A stretch of 64,000 nucleotides of DNA from Didemnitutus sp041906465 (GTDB lineage Bacteria; Verrucomicrobiota; Verrucomicrobiia; Opitutales; Opitutaceae), in the NCBI GenBank assembly GCA_041906465.1, contig JAYRJE010000014.1, forward strand, positions 62,001 through 126,000, in the 5' to 3' direction. Under the pieces are notes generated by a model. It was not told the DNA's origin. It made no database searches and saw only the letters and a program-made list of their open reading frames with translations. Positions 35,309 through 44,024 of this stretch are shown here, piece after piece. The first letter of the stretch is position 1; each line of letters opens with the position of its first letter. The position numbers were made by a program, and so were the translations under genes.

Positions 35309-36478
35309 ATGCATCTGGAGCCTGCTCCCGCCACGTTCTCCAAGGACAACCCGTTTCCCGCTCGCCTGACGGAAAACCGCCTCCTGAACCGTCCCGGTTC
35401 GGCCAAGGACACGCGTCACATCGTCGTGGATCTCGGCGACAGCGGCCTGACCTACAAGGCGGGCGACTCGCTCGGCGTGTTTCCGATGAACCGCGCCGAC
35501 CTCGTGGCCGAGCTGCTCCAGCGCCTGCGCGCGACCGGCGACGAGCTCGTGAATCCGGCGATGCTGAAGTTGATGGCGCCGATCCCGCTGCGCGACGCGC
35601 TCACCCGCCGCCTCGCGCTCGCGGGTCCGACGAAGAAGATTCTCGAGACGCTCGCTGCGAACACGCCCGATCCCACCGAGAAGGAGAAGATTGCCGGCCT
35701 GCTTGCGCCCGAGGCGAAGGAGCAACTCGCGGCCTATCTCGCCGAGCGCGAATACGTCGACCTGCTTGCCGAGTTCCCGCACGCGCAGATTTCGCCGCAG
35801 GTTTTCGTCGACCACCTTCGCAAGCTGATGCCGCGCCTCTACTCGATCGCCTCGAGCAGCAAGGTCCATCCGACGCAGGTGCACCTGACCGTCGCCGTCG
35901 TCCGCTACGAGACCAACGGCCGCCAGCGCCACGGCGTGTGCTCGACGTTCCTCGCCGACCGCGCCGCCGTGAACGACACGCCGGTGCCCGTGTTCGTGTC
36001 GCTGTCGCACTTTGCACCGCCCGCCGACGGCGCGAAGGATGTCATCATGGTCGGACCCGGCACCGGCGTGGCGCCGTTCCGGGCGTTCATGCAGGAACGC
36101 GTCGCCACCGGCGCGACCGGCCGCAACTGGCTTTTCTTCGGCGACCAGCGCCGCGCGACGGATTTCCTCTACGAGGAGGAGTGGCTCGCCTGGCAACAGC
36201 AGGGCAAGCTCGCGCGCCTCGACCTCGCCTTCTCGCGCGACCAGGCGGAAAAAATCTACGTGCAGGACCGCATGCGCCAGAACGGCGCCGAGCTCTGGGC
36301 CTGGCTGCAAGCTGGCGCGTGCTTCTACGTGTGCGGCGACGCCAAGCGCATGGCCAAGGACGTCGACGCGGCGCTCCACGAAATCATCGCGCAACACGGC
36401 CAGATGGACGCCGCCGCCGCGGTGGAATACGTGAAGCAGCTCAAGAAAGACCACCGCTACATGCGGGATGTTTATTGA
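35309..36478 (+). CDS. CysJ-like flavoprotein reductase without a flavodoxin domain
   Basis: 389 residues from the ATG at 35309. Only the FAD and NADP modules of sulfite reductase alpha/cytochrome P450 reductase are present: RLYSIASSSKVHPTQVHLTV binds FAD, GVCSTFLA binds FAD phosphate, GPGTGVAPFRAFMQER and FFGDQRRATDFLYEEEW bind NADPH, and FYVCGDAKRMAKDVDAAL completes the site. The FMN domain of E. coli CysJ is missing (about 600 residues there). It probably reduces a separate partner, such as a ferredoxin/flavodoxin-linked or sirohaem sulfite or nitrite reductase. The upstream in-frame extension to 35099 overlaps the divergent gene and is unlikely. Confidence 0.88.
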   Translation: MHLEPAPATFSKDNPFPARLTENRLLNRPGSAKDTRHIVVDLGDSGLTYKAGDSLGVFPMNRADLVAELLQRLRATGDELVNPAMLKLMAPIPLRDALTRRLALAGPTKKILETLAANTPDPTEKEKIAGLLAPEAKEQLAAYLAEREYVDLLAEFPHAQISPQVFVDHLRKLMPRLYSIASSSKVHPTQVHLTVAVVRYETNGRQRHGVCSTFLADRAAVNDTPVPVFVSLSHFAPPADGAKDVIMVGPGTGVAPFRAFMQERVATGATGRNWLFFGDQRRATDFLYEEEWLAWQQQGKLARLDLAFSRDQAEKIYVQDRMRQNGAELWAWLQAGACFYVCGDAKRMAKDVDAALHEIIAQHGQMDAAAAVEYVKQLKKDHRYMRDVY

Positions 36479-36590
36479 GCGGGTTGCTCCCGGGACTTCG
36501 CGCGCCCCTACGTTCGAGCGGGTCCGGAACCAAGCTCGACCCTGCGTCGAGCCGGGCGCGCGAATGCAGGACGTGCGAGTGTGCTGGCGA

Positions 36591-37097
36591 TTACGGAGTG
36601 CCGACGTAACGCAAAAAGAGCCGGCCTTGCGCTTCCATGGTGCCGTCCGGTTTCATCGAGACACCGCGGTCGCCGAAGCCGAGAAGCGCGTATTCGCCTG
36701 TCGGACTTGCTACGGGAGCCCCAGAAATGGCAAGCGGGTGCGTCACCAACGCCGGAAGATCGGCGATGAACGCGCCGGATCCGATTCCGTAGCGCACGAT
36801 CAGCACTACTTTCTTTTTTCCTTCCGATTCAGCTTTCGCGAATAGCAGATGCAACTCTGGCGTTTTCGGGTCCGAGCTGCGGAATGGCCGCACGCCGACA
36901 CGCGCAATGACGCGTTCGGCGCTCCCTTCCTCGATGTAGCATAGCTCGATCGTGCCGGTGGCGTCTTGTGACAGGGCGGAGGAGAAGCGCCACACTGTCG
37001 TTCCTGGACCGTAGTTTTCGGATGACGGCAAGGAGGCGAACGGCGCGGCGGAAGCGCTTGTTGCAAACAACGCGAGGAGTGCGAGGACGAGCTTCAT
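36591..37097 (-). CDS. Secreted hypothetical protein
   Basis: 168 residues from the ATG at 37097, which starts a clear signal peptide MKLVLALLALFATSASA. The mature part is beta-rich, with a single Cys (ELCYIEEG) and no recognised domain. Longer start codons to 37187 would put charged residues before the signal peptide. It lies alone, between the convergent flavoprotein gene and divergent fabG. Function unknown. Confidence 0.7.
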   Translation of the reverse strand: MKLVLALLALFATSASAAPFASLPSSENYGPGTTVWRFSSALSQDATGTIELCYIEEGSAERVIARVGVRPFRSSDPKTPELHLLFAKAESEGKKKVVLIVRYGIGSGAFIADLPALVTHPLAISGAPVASPTGEYALLGFGDRGVSMKPDGTMEAQGRLFLRYVGTP

Positions 37098-37279
37098 AAC
37101 GATTCGGGACGGAGTGTTCAGATCGGTGAGGAACCTCACCAGGTTGGCCCGCGATGACGAACCAACAGAAGGCGCGTAGTCGCTCAAGGCTTAACCAACC
37201 TCGATCCGCGGGGAACGGTGGGCCCCGCTGCCTTTTCACGCTTGCCCGCCTTCGCCGCACCGCATCCCATCCGCCCTCC

Positions 37280-38026
37280 ATGAGCCTGACCTACAACAAT
37301 CGTGTGGCCCTCGTCACTGGCGCGGGGCGCGGTATCGGCAAAGCCATCGCTGAACTGCTCGCCAAAAACGGCGTGACCGTCATCTGCGTGAGCAAGTCCG
37401 CCGAGAGTTGCGGTGCGGTGGCCGACGGCATCGTCGCCGCAGGCGGCAAGGCCAAGGCGCTCGCGGTCGACGTCGCGAACGGCGCAGCGGTGAAGGCGGC
37501 GTGCGAGCAGTTGCTGGCCGAGTTCGGCAACATCGACATCCTCGTCAACAACGCCGGCATCACGAAGGACGGCCTCCTGTTCCGCATGAGCGAGGACGAT
37601 TGGAACAACGTCATGGCGACGAACCTGACGAGCTGTTACCACTTCACGAAGCTGATCGGCCGCCCGATGACGCAGAAGCGTTGGGGCCGCATCATCAACA
37701 TCACTTCTGTCGTCGGCCTCATGGGCAATCCCGGCCAGGCCAACTACTGCGCGGCGAAGGCCGGCATGATCGGTTTCACGAAGTCGATCGCGAAGGAGTT
37801 CGCGGCGCGCAACATCACCGTGAACGCCGTCGCGCCCGGATTCATCAAGACCGACATGACCGCCGCGCTGCCTGAAGAAGCCGGCGAGAAGCTGCTGAGC
37901 GTGATTCCGCTGAAGCGCCTCGGCGAAGCCGCCGACATTGCCAACATGGTGGCATTCTTGGCCTCCGAAGAGGCCGGCTACATCACCGGACAGGTTTTTA
38001 CCGTTGACGGCGGCATGGTGATGTGA
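37280..38026 (+). CDS. fabG: 3-oxoacyl-[ACP] reductase
   Basis: 248-residue short-chain dehydrogenase of fatty acid synthesis. The NADP-binding motif is VTGAGRGIGKAIA (13-25), then NNAG in ILVNNAGITKD. The catalytic triad is Ser in ITSVVG with Y-x3-K in YCAAKAG. GRIINITSVVGLMGNPGQAN is typical of FabG. The ATG at 37280 (MSLTYNNRVALVTG) is chosen; the frame opens earlier but without similarity. It precedes acpP by 52 bases, forming the common fabG-acpP-fabF order. Confidence 0.95.
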   Translation: MSLTYNNRVALVTGAGRGIGKAIAELLAKNGVTVICVSKSAESCGAVADGIVAAGGKAKALAVDVANGAAVKAACEQLLAEFGNIDILVNNAGITKDGLLFRMSEDDWNNVMATNLTSCYHFTKLIGRPMTQKRWGRIINITSVVGLMGNPGQANYCAAKAGMIGFTKSIAKEFAARNITVNAVAPGFIKTDMTAALPEEAGEKLLSVIPLKRLGEAADIANMVAFLASEEAGYITGQVFTVDGGMVM

Positions 38027-38078
38027 TGCCGATTTGACCACATTTTAGCTGCGCACTCCTTCTCGAACCCTTTCCAAC

Positions 38079-38342
38079 ATGGCCGACCAGAAAACCATCG
38101 AACAACGCGTCAAGCAGATCATCGTTAACCAGCTGAACGTTAACGAAGAGCAGATTACGAAGGAAGCCTCCTTCCTCGATGATCTCGGCGCGGATTCCCT
38201 CGACACCGTTGAGCTCATCATGGCCTTCGAAGAGGAGTTCAAGAATGAGATCAAGGGCGAGATCCCGGAGTCCGACGCGGAGAAGCTCCAGACCGTCGGC
38301 GACGTGATCAGCTACATCGAGGCCAAGGCCGCCGCGAAGTAA
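38079..38342 (+). CDS. acpP: Acyl carrier protein
   Basis: 87-residue acidic carrier of growing fatty acyl chains. The phosphopantetheine attachment serine lies in LGADSLDTVELIM (S40). KTIEQRVKQIIVNQLNVNEE is the standard N-terminal helix. A strong terminator follows, consistent with its usual high and separately controlled expression. Confidence 0.97.
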   Translation: MADQKTIEQRVKQIIVNQLNVNEEQITKEASFLDDLGADSLDTVELIMAFEEEFKNEIKGEIPESDAEKLQTVGDVISYIEAKAAAK

Positions 38343-38354
38343 GTTTCCCTTTCG

Positions 38355-38405
38355 AAAAAGGCGTTCTGCCACCCGGAAAATCGGGACTGGTAGAACGCCT
38401 TTTTC
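38355..38405 (+). terminator. Strong intrinsic terminator after acpP
   Basis: The stem AAAAAGGCGTTCT (38355-38367 region) pairs with AGAACGCCTTTTT (38392-38404 region), and an inner CCCG/CGGG pair extends the hairpin. A long U-run follows. It lies between acpP and fabF, so fabF needs readthrough or its own promoter. Confidence 0.9.
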
Positions 38406-38424
38406 TTTTCAGTGTGTCGGGCTG

Positions 38425-39675
38425 ATGGAAACCGTCTCTCCGCACAAACGCGTCGTCGTTACCGGTCTGGGCGTGATCGCCTCGCTCGGGCATAACGTGC
38501 CCGATTTCTGGGCCAGCATCCTTGCCGGCAAATGCGGCATCGATCGCGTCACGCAGTTCGACGTGAAGGATTACACCTGCCAGATCGGCGCCGAGGTGCG
38601 CGGCTGGGACCCGGCGCAGCACATGGACCCGAAAGAGGTCCGCCGCAACGACCGCTACACGCATTTCGGCTTCTGCGCGGCAAAACAGGCCGTGGCCGAC
38701 GCGAAGCTCGACATGGCGAAAGAGGACGCCGACCGCGTGGGCGTCATCATTGGCTCCGGCATCGGCGGCATGTGGACGATCGAGAACCAGCACAAGGTTC
38801 TGCTCGAGCGCGGTCCGCGCAAAGTTTCGCCGTTCATGATTCCCGCGCTGATCAGCAACATGGTCGGCGGGCTGGTCGCGATCGAGCTGGGCGCGCGCGG
38901 TCCGAATTTCGGCGTCGTCAGCGCGTGCGCGACCGCCACGCACGCCATCGGCGAATCGCTCCGCATGATCCGCAGCGGCGAGGCCGATGTGATGGTGTGC
39001 GGCGGTGCCGAAGCGTCGATCACGCCGCTCTCCTACGCCGGTTTCTGCTCGATGAAGGCGATGAGCACGAACAACGAGAACCCGCAGAAAGCCAGCCGGC
39101 CCTTCGACGCGAATCGCGATGGCTTCATCATGGGCGAAGGCTCGGGCATCCTCGTGCTCGAAAGCCTCGAACACGCGCTTGCGCGCGGCGCGCACGTTTA
39201 TTGCGAACTGATCGGCTACTCGGCGACGTGCGACGCCTATCACATCACTTCGCCCGATCCGGACGGCAAGGGCCTGTCGCTCGCCATGACGCGCGCGCTC
39301 GCCGACGCCCGTGTGCGCCCGGACGAGATCGACTACATCAACGCCCACGGCACCTCCACGCCCTACAACGACAAGTTCGAGACGCTCGCGATCAAGAAGG
39401 TCTTTGGCGACCACGCGCGGAAGCTCATGATCAGCTCCACGAAGTCGATGACGGGCCACCTGCTCGGTGCCGCCGGCGGCATCGAAGCGGTGGTGAGCGT
39501 GAAGACGATCGAGACCGGCGAAGTCCCGCCGACGATCAATCTCGAGACGCCCGACCCGGAGTGCGACCTCGACTACGTGCCGAACGTGAAGCGCAGCGCG
39601 GCCGTTCGCACGGTCATGAGCGACAATCTCGGTTTCGGCGGCCAGAACGCGGCGCTGGTCTTCCGGAAGATGTGA
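38425..39675 (+). CDS. fabF: 3-oxoacyl-[ACP] synthase II
   Basis: 416-residue condensing enzyme of fatty acid elongation. The active-site Cys is in VVSACATATHAIGE. The two catalytic histidines are in NAHGTSTPYND and STKSMTGHLLGAAGG, which also holds the conserved Lys. RRNDRYTHFGFCAAKQAV and DANRDGFIMGEGSGILVLE are FabF signatures. The ATG at 38425 follows the acpP terminator by about 20 bases. Confidence 0.96.
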   Translation: METVSPHKRVVVTGLGVIASLGHNVPDFWASILAGKCGIDRVTQFDVKDYTCQIGAEVRGWDPAQHMDPKEVRRNDRYTHFGFCAAKQAVADAKLDMAKEDADRVGVIIGSGIGGMWTIENQHKVLLERGPRKVSPFMIPALISNMVGGLVAIELGARGPNFGVVSACATATHAIGESLRMIRSGEADVMVCGGAEASITPLSYAGFCSMKAMSTNNENPQKASRPFDANRDGFIMGEGSGILVLESLEHALARGAHVYCELIGYSATCDAYHITSPDPDGKGLSLAMTRALADARVRPDEIDYINAHGTSTPYNDKFETLAIKKVFGDHARKLMISSTKSMTGHLLGAAGGIEAVVSVKTIETGEVPPTINLETPDPECDLDYVPNVKRSAAVRTVMSDNLGFGGQNAALVFRKM

Positions 39676-39949
39676 GGGGCGGCACAGCGGCGACGAGCGA
39701 GACGTCTCGCGCGAGAGAGTGGCCGTTCAAAGTAGCGGGAGCTTCCAGCTCCCGTTTCGCTGGGCGCCCTAGACACGGGAGCTGGAAGCTCCCGCTACTC
39801 TCGACGTAACGCCGCGGCCACTTCAGTTCGGAACAGTGGCGCTACTCGATGCCGGCACTGCGCGACGCGCGTTCCTCGCCAATACGCGCGTGCTCTCGCG
39901 GCTTGCGGTGCGCTGGCGCGGCTGGCATCAGTGGCGGCGCACACACGCC
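39676..39949. other. 274-bp intergenic region with a palindromic element
   Basis: No gene is supported. The central part is a bipartite palindromic element (39729-39801, annotated separately). The remainder shows no recognisable promoter. Confidence 0.5.
39729..39801. repeat. Bipartite palindromic (REP/BIME-like) element, copy 2
   Basis: A 73-base unit. Left palindrome CGGGAGCTTCCAGCTCCCG (39736-39754), 21-base spacer (39755-39775), right palindrome CGGGAGCTGGAAGCTCCCG (39776-39794). Flanks AAAGTAGC and GCTACTCT. Palindrome sequence and spacing are identical to copy 1 at 32578-32650, while the spacer sequence differs. Confidence 0.8.
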
Positions 39950-40387
39950 ATGAATACCCCGTTGCGTCACCTGTTCGCCGCGGCGTGCCTGTTGGTTGGC
40001 ACGCTCGCGTTTGGAGCCGAGGGCAAGGTTGCCGGTTCGGCCGAGGAATCCACGAAGATCGCCCAAGCTTGGCTGAAGCTCGTCGATGACGGCAATTATG
40101 CGCAGAGCTGGAAGGAGTCCGCGTCGCGTTTCCGCGCCCAGGTCACCGAGGAGAAATGGGTCGGCGCGATGAACCAAGTGCGCCAGCCGCTCGGCGCAGT
40201 GAATTCGCGCGAGCTGGCCGACGCCAGCTTCGCCAACGAACTGCCGCGCGCGCCGAAAGGCGAGTATTGGGTCTTGAGATTTGCGACGTCGTTCGAAGCC
40301 GCGAAGGCCAACGAAGTCGTCACGCTGATGCTGGATACGGACGGGCAGTGGCACGTCGTCGGGTTTTTCATCCGGCCGGCGTCCTGA
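39950..40387 (+). CDS. DUF4019-like secreted protein
   Basis: 145 residues from the ATG at 39950, which starts a signal peptide (MNTPLRHLFAAACLLVGTLAFG). The mature sequence AQAWLKLVDDGNYAQSWKES and EEKWVGAMNQVRQPLGAVNS fits the DUF4019 pattern, a small envelope fold of unknown function (NTF2-like in appearance). It lies alone between fabF and glpX. The upstream in-frame extension to 39836 lacks similarity. Confidence 0.8.
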   Translation: MNTPLRHLFAAACLLVGTLAFGAEGKVAGSAEESTKIAQAWLKLVDDGNYAQSWKESASRFRAQVTEEKWVGAMNQVRQPLGAVNSRELADASFANELPRAPKGEYWVLRFATSFEAAKANEVVTLMLDTDGQWHVVGFFIRPAS

Positions 40388-40530
40388 CCGCTCGCTGCAG
40401 CGCGCCTCGTGGCCTCGACTAAAACTGATCGAGGCATCGGGGATTTATTTCTAATAGTCGCCCCGCGCGACGTGCGGCGCGTTGCCGAAGGTCGGGGAAC
40501 AGGGCTTTCCTTTGCACAACCCAGCACCCC

Positions 40531-41604
40531 ATGGTTACCCTGAAGAAACGCACCAGCCTGACCGAGAGCGACCCGGAGCGGTCGCTCGAATTCGAGTTCA
40601 TCCGCGCGACCGAAAACGCCGCGCTCAACGCCGTCCACTGGATCGGCCGCGGCGACAAGGAGGGAGCCGACGCCGCTGCGTGCGACGCGATCAACGGCAC
40701 TTTCGACCACATCGACATGCGCGGCGAAGTCGTGATCGGCGAGGGCATCAAGGATGACGCGCCGGGCATTTTCCTCGGCGACAGACTCGGCACCTGGAAG
40801 GCGGGTTCTCCGAAGTTCAACATCGCGCTCGATCCGATCGACGGCACGACGAACATCTCAAAAGGGCTGCCGAACTCGATTTCCGTGATGGCGGGCGTGC
40901 TCGCCCCCGAAAAAGGGAACGCGATGCTCAACATCCCGACGTTTTACTCGGAGAAGCTCGCCTATGGTCCGCAGGTGGCGCACGCGATGGAGAAGAACAA
41001 AGCGCTGCGCTTCGACCTCGATACGCCCGTCGAGGAAATCGTCCGCAAGACCGCGAAGATGCGCGGCAAGAACGTGCGCGAAGTGGTCGTCGTGGTGCTG
41101 GATCGGCCGCGCCACGAGAAGATCATTCGCAGCGTGCGCAAGATCGGCGCGGCGTTGCGGCTGATCTCGGACGGCGATGTGACCGCGGCGATCGCACCGT
41201 CGCTGCCTGACAGCGGCGTCGATCTCTACATCGGGATTGGCGGTTCGCCGGAAGGCGTGCTGACGGCGGCGGCGCTGCGTGCGCTCGGTGGCGGCCAGCA
41301 GCTCCGCATGTGGGTGCGGGACGAGGAGGAGCGGGCCCGCATCGCGAAAGATCCGGCGGCGAAGGATCTCGCCAGGATTTTCTACGCGGAGGATCTCTGC
41401 ACGGGCCCGGGCGCGATTTTTTGCGCCACCGGCATCACGTCCAGCTGGCTGCTGCCCGGAGTGAAGGTCGTCGGTCGTCACGCCACGACGCACTCGATCC
41501 TGATGCGCGCGCGCAGCCGGACGGTGCGTTACATCCAGGCCGTCCACGATCTCGATCACAAGACGATCTACCTGCGCAGCCGGAATACGGAGACGTTGGT
41601 CTGA
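40531..41604 (+). CDS. glpX: Class II fructose-1,6-bisphosphatase
   Basis: 357-residue GlpX-type phosphatase of gluconeogenesis. FEFIRATENAALNAVHWIGR begins the fold. Metal ligands lie in EVVIGEGIKDDAPG and DPIDGTTNISKGLPNS (Asp and Thr). GIGGSPEGVLTAAALRALGG and the later TGPGAIFCATGIT motif are specific to the family. It hydrolyses fructose 1,6-bisphosphate to fructose 6-phosphate. A GCCTCGA/TCGAGGC hairpin upstream (40412-40435) may end the preceding gene. Confidence 0.95.
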   Translation: MVTLKKRTSLTESDPERSLEFEFIRATENAALNAVHWIGRGDKEGADAAACDAINGTFDHIDMRGEVVIGEGIKDDAPGIFLGDRLGTWKAGSPKFNIALDPIDGTTNISKGLPNSISVMAGVLAPEKGNAMLNIPTFYSEKLAYGPQVAHAMEKNKALRFDLDTPVEEIVRKTAKMRGKNVREVVVVVLDRPRHEKIIRSVRKIGAALRLISDGDVTAAIAPSLPDSGVDLYIGIGGSPEGVLTAAALRALGGGQQLRMWVRDEEERARIAKDPAAKDLARIFYAEDLCTGPGAIFCATGITSSWLLPGVKVVGRHATTHSILMRARSRTVRYIQAVHDLDHKTIYLRSRNTETLV

Positions 41605-41770
41605 GGTAGCGCCGGCGCCCCGCCTGCCTTCGATGGCCGAGCTGGCGTGACGCCTGCGCGATGCCGCTCCGGAGACCTCTGGAACGGTGAGAAAGGCGCG
41701 CGCGCAAAATTTCCAAAAAGCCGTTGACGGCGGCTTTCGCCGGCCCTTTTACTCGCCCTTCCAATTTTGT

Positions 41771-41846
<76 letters not shown>

Positions 41847-41850
41847 CTTT

Positions 41851-41880
41851 CAAACGCCGCCTCACGCGAGGCGGCGTTTG
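41851..41880. terminator. Bidirectional hairpin between tRNA-Phe and the fRMsr gene
   Basis: CAAACGCCGCCTC (41851-41863) and GAGGCGGCGTTTG (41868-41880) form a perfect 13-bp stem with a 4-base loop. It lies between the tRNA and the convergent fRMsr gene, whose stop codon is at 41884. A-rich and T-rich edges could serve both strands. Confidence 0.8.
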
Positions 41881-41883
41881 TCA

Positions 41884-42378
41884 TTACCGAGGATCGGAAG
41901 CGTCGAGGAGGAGGCGGACTGACTGCTCCAAACCCCGCGCATCGTCGGCGTCGAAGCGGTTCAGCTGCGGGCTATCGAGGTCGAGCACCCCGAGCAACTC
42001 GCCGCGATGGAGCAGGGGGACGACGACTTCGGAGTTCGAGGCGCTGTCGCAGGCGATGTGGCCGGGGAAATCGTGGACGTTCGGGACGACGACGCTTTCG
42101 CGCCGCGCGGCGGCAGTGCCGCAAACGCCTTTGCCGAGCGCGATGCGCACGCAGGCGACCTTGCCTTGGAACGGGCCGAGCACGAGCTCACCGTTCCTCA
42201 GCAGGTAAAAGCCGGCCCAGTTCAAGTCGGGCAGCGTCTGCATCAGAAGGGCGGACGTCTGCGCCAGGTTGCACACCCAGTCGCGCTCGCCGTGGAGGAC
42301 GGCTGCGAGCTGGCGGTTGACGGCGGCGTAGAATTCCGGTTTCGAGCTGGCTTGGATGGCGGCGACGGCGTGCGACAT
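41884..42378 (-). CDS. Free methionine-(R)-sulfoxide reductase (GAF domain)
   Basis: 164 residues from the ATG at 42378. A single GAF domain with the fRMsr cysteines C76 (KVACVRI), C86 (GKGVCGTAA) and C110 (HIACDSASNSEVVVPL). NWAGFYLLRNGELVLGPFQG is the family signature. It reduces free Met-R-sulfoxide during oxidative stress. The frame runs on upstream to 43005 but that part is antisense to the sigma-factor gene and was excluded. It is divergent from the ECF sigma gene. Confidence 0.92.
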   Translation of the reverse strand: MSHAVAAIQASSKPEFYAAVNRQLAAVLHGERDWVCNLAQTSALLMQTLPDLNWAGFYLLRNGELVLGPFQGKVACVRIALGKGVCGTAAARRESVVVPNVHDFPGHIACDSASNSEVVVPLLHRGELLGVLDLDSPQLNRFDADDARGLEQSVRLLLDASDPR

Positions 42379-42480
42379 GGCGGTGAGCGCAGAGCTGTAA
42401 GCACGTGCGGCGGCGTGGCAAGGGAGCGATTGCGCGAAAGGCGGGAATAAAGCAGCCTCCGGCGGCTCCCACGCCTGAAC

Positions 42481-43026
42481 ATGCCCAGCGATGTCTTCAC
42501 CCAGCTGGTGGACGCGCACTATGCGCCGCTCTACCGCTTCGCGCTCAGCCTGACGAGAAACTCGTCGGATGCGTGCGACCTGACGCAGCAGACGTTTTTC
42601 ATCTGGGCGCGGAAGGGCGAGCAGTTGCGCGACGGCGCGAAGGCGAAGTCGTGGCTGTTTACCACGCTTTACCGCGAGTTCCTGCGCGGGCGGCGACGGG
42701 CAGAGCAGGTGACTGCGTTGGAGGAATTGCCGGCCGGCGAGAGCGATCCGGCCGCGCCCGAAGTCGATCTCGTCACCGGCCTGGACGCGGGGCTGGTGGT
42801 CGAGGCGCTGCATGAAGTCGACGAAGTCTATCGCGTGCCGCTGACGCTCTTTTATCTCGAGGAACTGGCTTACAAGGAAATCGCCGACGCGCTCGAAGTG
42901 CCGATCGGCACCGTGATGTCGCGCTTGTCGCGCGGCAAAGCGCAACTCCGTGCCGCGCTCGCGCGCAAGGAAGCCGCGGGCAGCAAGGTCGTGCCGTTCG
43001 GCCACCCGACGAGGAAACTCTCATGA
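42481..43026 (+). CDS. ECF-type RNA polymerase sigma factor
   Basis: 181 residues. Region 2 (about 8-75): FTQLVDAHYAPLYRFALSLT, DACDLTQQTFFIWARKG and KSWLFTTLYREFLRGRR. Region 4 (about 112-165): HEVDEVYRVPLTLFYLEELA then YKEIADALEVPIGTVMSRLS. No extra domains. The stop codon overlaps the start of the anti-sigma gene (ATGA), the usual paired layout. The target promoter is unknown; the fRMsr gene lies divergently. Confidence 0.94.
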   Translation: MPSDVFTQLVDAHYAPLYRFALSLTRNSSDACDLTQQTFFIWARKGEQLRDGAKAKSWLFTTLYREFLRGRRRAEQVTALEELPAGESDPAAPEVDLVTGLDAGLVVEALHEVDEVYRVPLTLFYLEELAYKEIADALEVPIGTVMSRLSRGKAQLRAALARKEAAGSKVVPFGHPTRKLS

Positions 43027-43757
43027 AAAACGAGGAAGCGAAATTCGTGCTCCACGCGTATCGGCCCAACGGCGCCGATGCCGCCGACGCCACTTTCTCG
43101 GCTGCGCTCGAACAGGCGAAACAAGATCCGGCCCTTGAGAAATGGTTTGCGGCCCAACAGGCGTTCGATCGCGCCATGTGCGCCAAACTCGGGAGCGTCG
43201 CTCCGCCGGAGAACTTGCGTGCGGCGATTCTCACCGGCGCGAAAGTCAGTCAGCCGCGTGCTGGGGCGAGTTGGTGGCGCAGCCCGGTGCTGATGGCGGT
43301 GGCGGCGAGTGTCGCGCTGTTGCTCGCGGTCGGTATTGCGTTCTGGCCGGCGAAGGCGTCAGCGGAGCAGATCGCCGCGTTTGCGATCAACGACACGCTC
43401 CGCAAGTCCCACGAGGCCATGGAAGGCCCTGAGGCGGCCGAGTTGCAGGCCATGTTGAGCCAGGCGGACCGACCGCTGGCCGGAGGGGTGCCGCTCGATT
43501 TCTCCGCGCTCCGTGCGAACGGTTGCCGCACGATTCGTTTCGAGGGACGTGATCTGTTGGAGGTGTGCTTTAAGCGAAACGGAAAATGGTTTCATTGCTA
43601 CGTGGCCCGCGCGGCGGACTTTCCGCGCCTCGCGGGTAAGCTGCCGCCCACGTTCACCGACAAAGACGGTGCCAGTGCGGCCGCTTGGAGCGATGGCCAG
43701 CATATTTTCGTCGTCGCTAGCAAAGCCGGGCGCGATGCGATTCAGAGCCTGATGTGA
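43023..43757 (+). CDS. Probable membrane-bound anti-sigma factor
   Basis: 244 residues, translationally coupled to the sigma-factor gene. The cytoplasmic N-terminus (1-85) is followed by one helix (PVLMAVAASVALLLAVGIAF, about 90-109). The periplasmic part (about 115-244) is beta-rich, containing VPLDFSALRANGCRTIRFEG and RDLLEVCFKRNGKWFHCYVA. No zinc HxxxCxxC motif is visible, so it is not a ZAS-type anti-sigma factor. Function is inferred from pairing and topology. Confidence 0.8.
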   Translation: MKNEEAKFVLHAYRPNGADAADATFSAALEQAKQDPALEKWFAAQQAFDRAMCAKLGSVAPPENLRAAILTGAKVSQPRAGASWWRSPVLMAVAASVALLLAVGIAFWPAKASAEQIAAFAINDTLRKSHEAMEGPEAAELQAMLSQADRPLAGGVPLDFSALRANGCRTIRFEGRDLLEVCFKRNGKWFHCYVARAADFPRLAGKLPPTFTDKDGASAAAWSDGQHIFVVASKAGRDAIQSLM

Positions 43758-44024
43758 GGTCATCGGGAACTTGCGCGTGCTCGCGCCCCGACGTTTTCCG
43801 AAGTGGGCGCTCCGGCGTCTCGCGGTGTGATGACACGGTCGCAGACCGGAAAAAGAAATTTCGCTGTCAGCGATTAGGCAAAACCGTCTCACGGCCCATA
43901 CAGCGTAGCCGCGCTTTGCGTTACGCCCTGTAAACGCTGCGACACCGCGGCGCAGGTTGTAAATGGCCGCTGCTGAAATGCCTCTTGTCAGGGGCGTCGA
44001 CACAGACTTTGTGCCGTCGTCCTT
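43758..44024 (+). other. 267-bp leader region before the SLT-domain gene
   Basis: No gene. Short inverted repeats and two TGTAAA tracts (about 43930 and 43962) are visible, but no promoter or riboswitch class is recognised. It lies upstream of a GTG-started secreted transglycosylase-like gene, where a regulatory leader would be plausible. Confidence 0.4.

Noticed and set aside
43758..44024. Cyclic-di-AMP or c-di-GMP riboswitch upstream of the SLT-like gene
   Set aside because: Position would fit, but conserved core sequences of those classes could not be matched by eye.
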